A program made the translations under genes and the position numbers. The notes under the pieces were generated by a model. The model had not been told where the DNA came from, ran no database searches, and saw nothing but the letters and a program-made list of their open reading frames with translations. DNA of 12,408 bases, from assembly GCA_964516635.1 (NCBI GenBank), contig CAZEZY010000070.1, forward strand, positions 1 to 12,408, written 5' to 3'. The DNA is from CAZEZY01 sp964516635. GTDB lineage: Bacteria > Pseudomonadota > Gammaproteobacteria > Burkholderiales > Burkholderiaceae_C. Below are positions 1 to 7,155 of the stretch, one piece after another; position 1 is the first letter of the stretch, and each line of letters starts with the position of its first letter.

Positions 1-263
1 TTTTGGGCCACATCACAGACAAACTGGCCCGTCGTTTCGGCGTTGCGCACCGAGTCCTTGCGTTCGCCAGCGGTGGTCTGGTTGGCGCTGAACATGACGA
101 TGGGCGGGTCGAAGGTGACGTTCTGGAACTGGCTGTACGGGGCCAGGTTGTGGCGGCCCTGCGCATCGACGGTCGAAATCCAGCCGATCGGGCGGGGAAT
201 GACGCACGACTTGAACGGGTCATGCGGCAGGCCATGGGGGGTGATGCCGGGTTCGTAATACAT
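1..263 (-). CDS. Flavin-reductase-like protein (FMN-binding split barrel), partial
   Basis: Only the first 87 codons are visible; the C-terminus lies beyond position 1. The visible protein begins MYYEPGITPHGLPHDPFKSC and continues with PRPIGWIST, NLAPYSQF, PPIVMFSAN and a segment ending near FVCDVA. This is the typical N-terminal pattern of the flavin reductase-like (DIM6/NTAB) split-barrel family, whose members bind FMN and include NAD(P)H:flavin reductases that feed monooxygenases. The ATG at 263-261 is preceded by a GGAAG-type ribosome binding site. It starts 28 nt after the thioesterase gene on the same strand and so is probably the sixth gene of the left operon. The substrate and partner are not visible. 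It may supply reduced flavin to a monooxygenase encoded further left, or be an FMN-binding enzyme in its own right. Confidence 0.8.
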   Translation of the reverse strand, partial: MYYEPGITPHGLPHDPFKSCVIPRPIGWISTVDAQGRHNLAPYSQFQNVTFDPPIVMFSANQTTAGERKDSVRNAETTGQFVCDVAQ

Positions 264-291
264 GGGGTCTTCCGCTGGGGTGGGCTTCGGA

Positions 292-723
292 TCAGCGGCA
301 CAAGGCCTTGATGTCTTCCGGTACCGGGATGGCCTTGATGCGATCGGGATCTTCGGGGTGCCTGATGCAGAAGGCCCGGGTTTCGAGGCCTTCACACAGC
401 ACGGTGTCGCCACGCATGACGACGTGTTTCTGGATCACGACCTTGTCGCGCCATTCGATGATGCTGGTGTGCACCTGCAGACGTTCGCCATAGGTCGCGG
501 GGCGCATGAACTTGGTGTGGATTTCCAGCAGTGGCGTGCCGATGATGCCGCGTGTCTTGACCAGTTCGCGCCAGGGCGGGACGCCGCACTTCACGAAGAA
601 GTTGAGAGACGAGGCGTCCATCCACTTGCTGAAGTTGGGGAAGAAGACGATGCCGGCGGGGTCGCAGTCGCCGAACATGACGTCCACTTCGTAGACAACG
701 GTTTTGGGGGTGCTTTCGGTCAT
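292..723 (-). CDS. 4-hydroxybenzoyl-CoA-type thioesterase (hot-dog fold)
   Basis: This 143-aa protein has the length and sequence of the 4-hydroxybenzoyl-CoA thioesterase family. The N-terminal motif FGDCDPAGIVFFPN (residues 18-30) strongly recalls the Pseudomonas CBS3 enzyme, with Asp21 at the position of its catalytic Asp17. KCGVPPWRELV and RGIIGTPLLE also resemble that enzyme. The reaction would be hydrolysis of an aromatic acyl-CoA, probably a hydroxybenzoyl-CoA, to the free acid and CoA in the cytosol. An AGGA ribosome binding site precedes the ATG. It lies 24 nt after the SDR dehydrogenase gene and follows the thiolase in operon order, which suits removal of CoA from the aryl-CoA left by side-chain thiolysis. 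Ring substitution (3-hydroxy, 4-hydroxy or 4-hydroxy-3-methoxy) cannot be read from the sequence. Confidence 0.88.
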   Translation of the reverse strand: MTESTPKTVVYEVDVMFGDCDPAGIVFFPNFSKWMDASSLNFFVKCGVPPWRELVKTRGIIGTPLLEIHTKFMRPATYGERLQVHTSIIEWRDKVVIQKHVVMRGDTVLCEGLETRAFCIRHPEDPDRIKAIPVPEDIKALCR

Positions 724-747
724 GGGGTGTCCTGTGTTCGCCGGTGG

Positions 748-1533
748 TCAGCGGGGGGCCATGCGCAGGGCGCCATCGAGCCGGATGGTTTCGCCGTTGA
801 GGTGGCCGTTGCTCACGATGTGGCAGGCCAGTTCGGCGAACTCGCTGGGTTTGCCCAGGCGCGAGGGGAAGGGGATGCTGGCCGCCAGCGACTGTTGCAC
901 CGGTTCCGGCAGGGTGGCCATGAGCGGAGTGGCGAACAGGCCAGGGGCGATGGTGCAGACGCGGATGCCGTGTTGCGCCAGGTCACGCGCCATGGGCAGG
1001 GTCATGCCCACCACGCCGGCTTTGGAGGCGCTGTAGGCCTGCTGGCCCACCTGGCCGTCGTAGGCAGCGACCGAGGCGGTGAACACCATGGCGCCACGCT
1101 CCCCGTCTTCCATCGGCTCCAGCCTGGCGCAGGCGGCGGCGAACAGCCGGGCCACGTTGTAGGTGCCGATGAGGTTGACGTGGATCACCTTGGCGAAGTC
1201 TTCCAGCGGGGCGGCGTTGCCGTCCTTGCCGACCACGCGCCTGGCGGTGCCGATGCCGGCGATCTGCATGAGGATGCGGGCCGGGCCGTGGGCTGCGGCG
1301 GCGGCTTCGATGGCGGCCTGCACGCTGTCGGCCTGGGTGACGTCGCACTTCAAGGCCAGCGCGGTGCCGGCGCCGTGCAAGGTGTTGAGATCATGGGCCA
1401 CGCGCTGGGCGTTGTCCAGGTTCACGTCCAGCACGGCCACTTGGGCGCCCAGGCGGGCGAGTTCGCGGGCGGTGGCTTCGCCCAAGCCGGATCCGCCACC
1501 GGTGACGAGGGCTGCTTTGCCTTGAATGTCCAT
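748..1533 (-). CDS. SDR-family 3-hydroxyacyl-CoA dehydrogenase (type 2-like)
   Basis: A 261-aa classical short-chain dehydrogenase. The cofactor motif TGGGSGLG is at residues 11-18. Asp36 closes the second beta strand (VAVLD), which favours NAD over NADP. Asp64, Asn120 and the catalytic Ser154, Tyr167 (YSASK) and Lys171 are all present. The usual NAG motif reads IAGIG, close to the CAG variant of HSD10-type enzymes, and the overall pattern resembles type 2 3-hydroxyacyl-CoA dehydrogenases. In this operon it would oxidise the 3-hydroxyacyl-CoA made by the hydratase to a 3-ketoacyl-CoA for the thiolase. An AAGGA ribosome binding site lies upstream of the ATG. The gap to the thiolase stop is 26 nt. 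Assignment to acyl-CoA rather than another alcohol rests on similarity and context. Confidence 0.87.
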   Translation of the reverse strand: MDIQGKAALVTGGGSGLGEATARELARLGAQVAVLDVNLDNAQRVAHDLNTLHGAGTALALKCDVTQADSVQAAIEAAAAAHGPARILMQIAGIGTARRVVGKDGNAAPLEDFAKVIHVNLIGTYNVARLFAAACARLEPMEDGERGAMVFTASVAAYDGQVGQQAYSASKAGVVGMTLPMARDLAQHGIRVCTIAPGLFATPLMATLPEPVQQSLAASIPFPSRLGKPSEFAELACHIVSNGHLNGETIRLDGALRMAPR

Positions 1534-1559
1534 GTCGTATCCTTGAATTGGTGTGAGGT

Positions 1560-2810
1560 TCAGGCCGCGTCCGGGTTCTCGATCAGCAGCGCAATGCCCT
1601 GGCCGCCGCCCACGCAGGCGCTGGAAATGCCATAGCGCAGGCCGCTGCGGCGCAGTTCGCGCGCCAGGGTGAGGGTGAGGCGCACGCCGGTGCAGGCCAG
1701 CGGGTGGCCCAGCGCGATGGCGCCGCCGTTGACGTTGAGTCTGGCCAGGTCCAGGCCCAGTTCGCGGCCCACGGCCAGGGTCTGCGCGCCCTGGGCTTCG
1801 TTGATCTCGAAGCGGCCAATGTCGCCCAGTTGCAGGCCGGTGCGTTCCAGCAGCAGGCGGATGGCCGGGGCCGGGCCGATGCCCATGATTTCGGGTGGCA
1901 CGCCCACCGAGGCGGCGGCCACCACACGTGCGGCAGGCTTTTTGCCGTGGGCTTTGGCATAAGCGCCAGACGTGACCACGCAGGCTGCCGCCGCGTCCAC
2001 CAGCGCGGAGCTGTTGCCACCGGTCTGCACACCGCCCTCGTACACCGGCTTGAGCTTGGCCAGCACCTCCACCGGCGAAATGCGCGGGTGGGTGTCGCGG
2101 TCCACGCTGGTGACCTTGCCCTGCAGCCGGATACCCCGGGACTTGTAGCCCTCCAGCTCGAACTTCTCTGTCACCACCGGCACGATTTCACCGTCAAAGA
2201 AGCCAGCCTCCTGGGCGGCGACGGCCCTGGCGAAAGAGTTGCTGGCGAACTGGTCCACCTCCTCGCGGCTGATGCCGTACTTTCTGGCCAGGTTTTCGGC
2301 GGTCTGGATCATGTTGATGCCAGCGGCCGGGTCCTTCAGTGCCTCCCACATGTAGTCCTTGAAGCCCACGGGCGCTCCCAGCTTGAAGCCGGTTCGGTGG
2401 TCGAAGGCGGCGATGGGGTTGCGCGTCATGCTCTCGGTGCCCACCACCAGCGCGGCGTCGCAGGCGCCGGCCTCGATCTGTTCACCGGCTTGCCGAAACA
2501 GTTCGAACCCCGTGCCGCAGATGCGCTGCGCCATGATGGCCGGCACGTCTTGCGGCACGCCCGCGTACAGCCCGATGTGGCGCGGCAGAAAGAACTGGTC
2601 GAAGTCGCCGGGCGCCATGTTGCCGGTGATGACCGAGCCGATGTCGGCCGGATTCACCCCATTGCGGGCCAGCGCCTCGCGGGCAGCCTTGATGCCCAGG
2701 TCGGTGGGCGAAAGGTGGCCGAGCGCGCCGCAGTAATCCACCATCGGCGTGCGCACGCCGTCCAGCATCCACACGTCGTTGAAGGCGTTGAAAAATCCCT
2801 TGTGGGCCAT
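1560..2810 (-). CDS. Acetyl-CoA acyltransferase (beta-ketothiolase)
   Basis: A 416-aa thiolase. The nucleophilic Cys98 lies in QRICGTGFEL, His369 in GGAIALGHPLACTG, and the general acid/base Cys399 in SSACVGGGQG. The motif NEAQGAQ at 338-344 replaces the more usual NEAFA. Length is normal for thiolases. The reading frame stays open to 3113, but the real start is the ATG at 2810, because it has an AAGGA ribosome binding site and begins a normal thiolase N-terminus; the extension would run into the ligase gene. It would cleave an aryl-3-ketopropionyl-CoA with CoA to acetyl-CoA and an aroyl-CoA, in cooperation with the SDR and hydratase genes of the same operon. It lies 23 nt from the ligase gene. 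A role in general fatty-acid oxidation cannot be excluded. Confidence 0.92.
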   Translation of the reverse strand: MAHKGFFNAFNDVWMLDGVRTPMVDYCGALGHLSPTDLGIKAAREALARNGVNPADIGSVITGNMAPGDFDQFFLPRHIGLYAGVPQDVPAIMAQRICGTGFELFRQAGEQIEAGACDAALVVGTESMTRNPIAAFDHRTGFKLGAPVGFKDYMWEALKDPAAGINMIQTAENLARKYGISREEVDQFASNSFARAVAAQEAGFFDGEIVPVVTEKFELEGYKSRGIRLQGKVTSVDRDTHPRISPVEVLAKLKPVYEGGVQTGGNSSALVDAAAACVVTSGAYAKAHGKKPAARVVAAASVGVPPEIMGIGPAPAIRLLLERTGLQLGDIGRFEINEAQGAQTLAVGRELGLDLARLNVNGGAIALGHPLACTGVRLTLTLARELRRSGLRYGISSACVGGGQGIALLIENPDAA

Positions 2811-2833
2811 GGTTATTCCTTCTGAACAGGGGT

Positions 2834-4714
2834 TCAAGCCTGTGGCTTGACAATGAAATGCAACTCGTCGGCGTGGAGCTTGGCCACGGTGTCGGCGCGG
2901 TGGCTCAGCACGGCGCGCTGGTTGATCGAGCCTTTGTCGGTGATCTCGCCACGGTCGATGGTGGGTGGGTCGGCCAGCAGGCACAGACGTGCAATGCGGT
3001 TGGCGCTGCCGGTGGCGGTACGGGCCAGTTCGTTGACGATGGTCTGGAACTTCGCCAGCACGGCCGGGTGATCCAGCACGTCGTGCAGCGAGGATTCGGC
3101 AGGCAAGTCGCACAGCTCGCGCACTTTCGGGGTGGGGAACACCATGGCACCCACTTCCTTCATGTTCAGGCCGGTGATGACCACGTCCTGAATGTAGGGG
3201 GCACCGGTGGCGATGATCTTGCCGCGCAGCGGGCCCACGCTGACGAAAGTCCCCGTGGCGAGCTTGAAGTCCTCGGCGATGCGGCCGTCAAACTTCAGGC
3301 CGAGGTGGATGTCGGTCTCGTCGATCCACTTCACCGCGTCACCCGAGCAGAAGAAGCCTTCCTCGTCAAAGGCGTCAGCGGTTTCCTCCGGGGCGCGCCA
3401 GTAGCCCGGGGTGATGTTGGGGCCGCGGTAGCGCACCTCGGTCTTGCCCTGCATGTCCACCAGCTTCACTTCCATGCCGGGGGTGGGCACGCCCAGGTCG
3501 CCGGCCTTCACATTGGGGCTGGTGACGAACAGGCCAAAGGGACCGGATTCGGTCATGCCCAGTCCCGATGTCATGACGATGCGCTCGCCGATCTCCTGCT
3601 CCTCGCTTTCATACAGGCTGTCCCACACCGGCTGGGCCAGGGCGGCCCCGGCGTAGAAGAACATCTTGACGCGGGACAGGAAGGTCTTGCGCAGGGCTCG
3701 GCCGTCGTCACTGGGGGCCTTCATGGCGTTCGCAATCGCTTCGAAACCCGTCGGGACGTTGAAATACAGCGTGGGGGCGATCTCGCGCAGGTTGCGCAGG
3801 GTTTCGTGCATCAGGGCCGGGGTGGGCTTGCCGTCGTCGATGTACATCGTGCCGCCGTGGTAGAGCACCATGCCGAAATTGTGGTTGCCACCGAAGGTGT
3901 GGTTCCAGGGCAGCCAGTCCAGCAGGACCAGCGGACCTTCCTGCAGGACGGGCATGGATTGCGTCATCTGCTGCTGGTTGGCGCACCACATGCGGTTGGT
4001 GTTGATGACCGCCTTGGGCAGCTTGGTCGAGCCGCTGGTGAACAGGAACTTCACGATGGTGTCGGGCCCGGTGCTGGCCATCACGTTGTCCACGGCTGAT
4101 GTGTCGGCCGTCTGTGCCAGATCCTCGAACGGTGTGGTGACGCGGCCGTCGATCGACCCCTCGGCCAGCACGACCTCCCTTTCAGGCCCCACCGCCGACT
4201 GGATGGCCCGGGCATAGCGGGCGTCCTGGGCAAACACCAGGCCCGGGGTGACGGTTCTCAGCACATGCCTGAGCTTGTCGAAATCGGTGCTCACCAGCGA
4301 GTAGGCCGGGGAAGTGGGGACAAAGGGCACGCCGGCCAGCAGACAGCCCAGCGCGATCAGGCCATGTTCCAGGCTGTTCTCGCTGAGGATCACCACCGGG
4401 TGATCGGCATCGAGTCCGCGATGGATCAGGGCCTGTGCAATGCGTCGGGCCGTCGTCCAGGCCTCCCCGTACGTGACATGACGCCAGTCGCCCCATGTGG
4501 TTTTGCCTTGGGGGTCCGTCAGCCGCTGGCGCTGTGCCATCCAGGTCTGCTGTGGACGCACCTCCGCCCACTGACGCAAGCGGTCCGCGAGCCGGCCAGG
4601 GTAGGGCTGCAAGGCCTGATCGGCATTCAGATAGTGGACGCCTGTCGGGCCATCGCGCAGGGTCACGCGGGTCACGCCGAAGGTGAGGGGGCGGAACTTG
4701 GGGGTCGTGCTCAT
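2834..4714 (-). CDS. fcs: Feruloyl-CoA synthase-type acyl-CoA ligase (AMP-binding)
   Basis: A 626-aa ANL-superfamily adenylating enzyme. The phosphate-binding A3 motif FTSGSTKLPKAV is at 225-236. The A5 motif MTSGLGMTESGP is at 381-392, the GD of A7 is at 458-459, and Arg478 is in FDGRIAEDFK. The catalytic Lys of the C-terminal domain is probably Lys594 (TDKGSIN). The run EDFKLATGTFVSVGPLRGKI (481-500) is characteristic of the feruloyl-CoA synthase subfamily, and the length fits it. The enzyme would activate a hydroxycinnamate-type acid with ATP and CoA to the CoA thioester, AMP and pyrophosphate. It is the second gene of the operon, 26 nt after the hydratase, with a weak GAGG ribosome binding site. 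The exact acid (ferulate, coumarate, 3-hydroxycinnamate or another) is not determined by the sequence. Confidence 0.88.
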   Translation of the reverse strand: MSTTPKFRPLTFGVTRVTLRDGPTGVHYLNADQALQPYPGRLADRLRQWAEVRPQQTWMAQRQRLTDPQGKTTWGDWRHVTYGEAWTTARRIAQALIHRGLDADHPVVILSENSLEHGLIALGCLLAGVPFVPTSPAYSLVSTDFDKLRHVLRTVTPGLVFAQDARYARAIQSAVGPEREVVLAEGSIDGRVTTPFEDLAQTADTSAVDNVMASTGPDTIVKFLFTSGSTKLPKAVINTNRMWCANQQQMTQSMPVLQEGPLVLLDWLPWNHTFGGNHNFGMVLYHGGTMYIDDGKPTPALMHETLRNLREIAPTLYFNVPTGFEAIANAMKAPSDDGRALRKTFLSRVKMFFYAGAALAQPVWDSLYESEEQEIGERIVMTSGLGMTESGPFGLFVTSPNVKAGDLGVPTPGMEVKLVDMQGKTEVRYRGPNITPGYWRAPEETADAFDEEGFFCSGDAVKWIDETDIHLGLKFDGRIAEDFKLATGTFVSVGPLRGKIIATGAPYIQDVVITGLNMKEVGAMVFPTPKVRELCDLPAESSLHDVLDHPAVLAKFQTIVNELARTATGSANRIARLCLLADPPTIDRGEITDKGSINQRAVLSHRADTVAKLHADELHFIVKPQA

Positions 4715-4740
4715 CTTGTCTGCCTCTGCGGTGGGGTGAT

Positions 4741-5535
4741 TCAGGCCTTCTGGACCTTGGCGGCCTTGCCTTCCAGGAACGCGCGCACACGGGCCTTGGC
4801 TTCGGGGGCGGCCTGGGCAATCGAAGAGATGAGGGCTTCGGTGAAGAAGCCGTGGTCACCTGGCTGCTCGGCAATGCGAGGCAGGGCATGCATGAGCGCA
4901 AAGTTGGTGAGCGGGGCGTTGGTGGCAATCCGGGTGGCCAGTTCCAGTGCCTTGTCAAGAGCGGTCCCAGCCGGGACCACGTATTGCGACAGGCCGATGC
5001 GCTCACCGTCCTGGGCGTTGTACACACGGCCGGTCAGCATCATGTCGGTCATGCGGGCGGCGCCGATCAGCTTGGGAATGCGCACCGATCCCCCGCCACC
5101 CACGAAGATCCCCCGAGTGCCTTCCGGCAGGGCGTAAAAGGCGGATTCGTCGGCGACGCGGATGTGGCAGGCACTCGCCAGTTCCAGACCGCCACCCACC
5201 ACGGCGCCATGCAGGGCCGCCACCACGGGCACCGTGCCCTTTTCCACACCATCGAGCGCGGTATGCCACATGCGCGAATGGAAGATGCCTTCGCCGGCAT
5301 CGCGTTCCTGCAGTTCCGACAGGTCAAGACCGGCGCAGAAGTGATCGCCTTCGCCATGAATGACGGCGGCGCGTGCGTTTGCGGGCAGGTTCTGGAAGGT
5401 GTCGCGGATGGCCAGAATCAGCCCGTCGCTCAGGGCATTTCGCTTGGCTGGCCGGCAGAGGCGGACCACGGCGACATCGCCGTGCATGGTGAGCTGGACA
5501 GCGTCTTGGGCGGGGTTGGCGGTCTTGGAGGTCAT
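4741..5535 (-). CDS. Enoyl-CoA hydratase, crotonase family
   Basis: A 264-aa crotonase-fold protein and first gene of the left operon. Oxyanion-hole segments are HFCAGLDL (65-72) and HGAVVGGGLELA (109-120). Both hydratase glutamates are in place: Glu118 in GGGLELA and Glu138 in LPEGTRGIF, aligning with Glu144 and Glu164 of rat crotonase. This fits hydration of a 2-enoyl-CoA, such as a cinnamoyl-CoA, to the 3-hydroxyacyl-CoA. It does not look like the hydroxycinnamoyl-CoA hydratase-lyase (Ech) usually partnered with Fcs, which lacks this motif pattern and has a longer typical C-terminus. The dehydrogenase and thiolase in the same operon also favour the beta-oxidative route. No strong ribosome binding site precedes the ATG at 5535. 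Other crotonase activities remain possible. Confidence 0.87.
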   Translation of the reverse strand: MTSKTANPAQDAVQLTMHGDVAVVRLCRPAKRNALSDGLILAIRDTFQNLPANARAAVIHGEGDHFCAGLDLSELQERDAGEGIFHSRMWHTALDGVEKGTVPVVAALHGAVVGGGLELASACHIRVADESAFYALPEGTRGIFVGGGGSVRIPKLIGAARMTDMMLTGRVYNAQDGERIGLSQYVVPAGTALDKALELATRIATNAPLTNFALMHALPRIAEQPGDHGFFTEALISSIAQAAPEAKARVRAFLEGKAAKVQKA

Positions 5536-5563
5536 GAGGGCTGGATCCGATTAAACGTTATTA

Positions 5564-5569
5564 AGTATA
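5564..5569 (-). promoter_or_regulatory. Candidate -10 box of the left operon
   Basis: On the minus strand this reads TATACT, a good match to a sigma-70 -10 element, about 29 bp upstream of the hydratase ATG in the AT-rich part of the divergent region. No strong -35 is present at the right spacing (the best is CACAAA-like), so the promoter may need an activator or be tightly regulated. An AT-rich stretch with a central AACGTT palindrome (5551-5564) overlaps this region and could be an operator. Confidence 0.4.
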
Positions 5570-5610
5570 ACCAAAAGCGTGGGTTTTGTGGGGATGGGGT
5601 TCGGTCAAGC

Positions 5611-5638
5611 GAAATGGTTTCAATACATATCTGTATGT
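5611..5638. promoter_or_regulatory. Two short dyads in the divergent TetR/operon region (candidate operators)
   Basis: Two adjacent inverted repeats are visible: GAAA-TGG-TTTC at 5611-5621 and ACATA-TCTG-TATGT at 5625-5638. They lie between the divergent hydratase (ends 5535) and TetR (starts 5720) genes. TetR proteins often bind such dyads next to their own gene, so these are candidate binding sites. The arms are only 4-5 bp and chance occurrence is possible. Confidence 0.3.
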
Positions 5639-5719
5639 GAATCGGAATGTAATGACTGTTGAAGCCCTTGCCCATCAGGGAAAACGCGAACCGAGCGTGC
5701 GGGTCGTTATGATTCATCC

Positions 5720-6373
5720 ATGAATGAGCGTCCTTCCTCTGTTTCCACACACAGTCCCCTGACCCGGGTGAGGGTGGCGCGCGATCAGGCCCGTGCATCG
5801 CTCACCCCGGATGACTGGTTGCGCCAGGCGGCCGACGTGCTGGTGGAAAAAAGCGTGGAAGGGGTTCGGGTTGACGTGCTGGCCCGGATGCTCGGGGTCA
5901 CACGGGGCAGTTTTTACTGGCATTTCACCGATCGGGACGATCTGCTGGCTCGCCTGCTGGCCTCCTGGAAGCAACGCCAGACCGAGCAGGTGATTGCCGC
6001 TCACGAACGACCAGGGCTGACCCCTCAGGCCGTGATCAGCGACCTGGCAGGGTTGCCGTTCCGTGGGGCATCTGCCCAGCGAGGTGCATCCATCGAGCTG
6101 GCCGTGAGGGCCTGGGCCCGACGAGACGAGCGCGCCAGGGCGGTGGTGGACGAGGTCGATTCGGTTCGACTCGAGTACATCCGGCACGTCTTCATGCAAC
6201 TGGGCTTTGCCGACGATCAGGCCCGGCATCGGGCTTTTCTGCTGTACAGCTACATGCAGGGGGAGTCGCTGTTCCGTTCACTGGGTGGCGGGTCGCAGCA
6301 GGCGTGCCGTCGCCGTTTCGTGGAGCAGTTGCTGACGCAGCCCCCGGCTGTGCATGGGGAAAGTGCCGCATGA
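5720..6373 (+). CDS. TetR-family transcriptional regulator
   Basis: A 217-aa protein with a typical N-terminal TetR DNA-binding domain at about residues 30-80. The helix-turn-helix core is VDVLARMLGVTRGSFYWHF, followed by DRDDLLARLL. The C-terminal ligand domain is variable and gives no clue to the effector. The gene diverges from the six-gene minus-strand operon, and the two are separated by 184 bp. It overlaps the downstream crotonase gene by ATGA, so the two are probably translated together. The expected role is ligand-relieved repression of the divergent operon and of its own gene, with an acyl-CoA or aromatic acid as a plausible effector. The start ATG lacks a clear ribosome binding site. 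A TATGAT sequence at 5708-5713 would put the transcript start at or near the ATG, so a nearly leaderless mRNA is possible. Confidence 0.88.
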   Translation: MNERPSSVSTHSPLTRVRVARDQARASLTPDDWLRQAADVLVEKSVEGVRVDVLARMLGVTRGSFYWHFTDRDDLLARLLASWKQRQTEQVIAAHERPGLTPQAVISDLAGLPFRGASAQRGASIELAVRAWARRDERARAVVDEVDSVRLEYIRHVFMQLGFADDQARHRAFLLYSYMQGESLFRSLGGGSQQACRRRFVEQLLTQPPAVHGESAA

Positions 6374-7155
6374 CGCCCCCGGCTCCCGAAAGCAGCCCTT
6401 TGCTCAGGCTGGACGGGCCCGTGGCGACGATCACGCTGAACCGTCCCGCCCACCGGAATCGCCTGCACAACGAAGACCTGCTCACGTTGTTGCGCCATTT
6501 CGAATCGATCGAGTCCCGACACGAATTGCGTGTGCTGGTGCTGCGGGCCGTCACCCCGGCCGCCGGACCGGTCTTCAGCGCGGGTTACCACATCGGCGAT
6601 TTCCAGGGTGGCCATGCAGGGGGTGACATCGACTTCGAGCACGTGCCCGACGCCCTGGCCCGACTTCGGGTGATCACGCTGTGTGCCTTGAGTGGCAGCG
6701 TCTATGGTGGTGCCACCGATCTGGCCTTGGCTTGCGATTTCCGGGTGGGCGTGGAAGGCATGGAACTGCGGATGCCGGCCGCCGCGTTGGGCCTGCACTA
6801 TTACCCCAGCGGCCTCCGGCGTTTTGTGGCTCGCATCGGACTGGGTGCCACGCGGCGCTTGTTCCTGCGTGCCGAAGCAACGCCAGCCGCCGAACTGCTG
6901 GCCATGGGCTATCTGGATGAACTGGTGCCCTCTGCGGCTCTGGATGCAACGGTGGACGCGCTGGCGCAGCGTTTCGCCGCCCTGGCGCCCCTGGCGCTTC
7001 AGGGCATGAAGCAGACCATCCAGGAAATCGCCTGGGGTGAAGACCGGCTCGCAGACTGGCGAGCCCGCGAAGCCCTGACCAAGGCCAGTGCCGACTTTGC
7101 CGAGGGCAGGGCGGCTTTTGCGGAGCGCCGACCCCCCCGGTTCAACGCGTGCTGA
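6370..7155 (+). CDS. Crotonase-family protein lacking both hydratase glutamates
   Basis: A 261-aa protein of the enoyl-CoA hydratase/isomerase family. The start is the ATG at 6370, which overlaps the TetR stop as ATGA and has a GGGGAAAG-like site upstream; an in-frame GTG at 6304 lies inside the TetR gene and is unlikely. The oxyanion-hole region VFSAGYHIGDF (68-78) and SGSVYGGATDLALACDF are present. The residues aligning with crotonase Glu144 and Glu164 are Asp117 (ATDLA) and Ala137 (MPAAALG), so ordinary hydratase chemistry is doubtful. Isomerase, hydrolase, lyase or decarboxylase chemistry on an acyl-CoA is possible. Translational coupling to TetR suggests it handles the ligand or substrate sensed by that regulator. 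The true substrate is unknown. Confidence 0.8.
   Translation: MTPPAPESSPLLRLDGPVATITLNRPAHRNRLHNEDLLTLLRHFESIESRHELRVLVLRAVTPAAGPVFSAGYHIGDFQGGHAGGDIDFEHVPDALARLRVITLCALSGSVYGGATDLALACDFRVGVEGMELRMPAAALGLHYYPSGLRRFVARIGLGATRRLFLRAEATPAAELLAMGYLDELVPSAALDATVDALAQRFAALAPLALQGMKQTIQEIAWGEDRLADWRAREALTKASADFAEGRAAFAERRPPRFNAC

Noticed and set aside
262..1635. Long plus-strand open frame of 457 codons antisense to the thioesterase and dehydrogenase genes
   Set aside because: High GC opens antisense frames here. The composition is His/Gly/Ala-rich with no recognisable domain, and the minus-strand genes have clear families and ribosome binding sites.
2811..3113. N-terminal extension of the thiolase
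   Set aside because: The extra 101 residues are Arg-rich and overlap the ligase gene; the ATG at 2810 has a good ribosome binding site and gives the normal family length.
2858..4099. Plus-strand open frame of 413 codons opposite the ligase gene
   Set aside because: Same type of shadow frame; the ligase on the other strand carries intact ANL motifs.
4741..5535. Assignment of the first crotonase as hydroxycinnamoyl-CoA hydratase-lyase (Ech/HCHL)
   Set aside because: The motifs differ from the hydratase-lyase pattern I know, both hydratase glutamates are present, and the operon contains dehydrogenase and thiolase instead of an aldehyde dehydrogenase.
6304..6369. GTG start extending the second crotonase gene by 22 residues
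   Set aside because: It lies inside the TetR coding region; the ATGA overlap at 6370 is a common coupled start and begins a normal family N-terminus.
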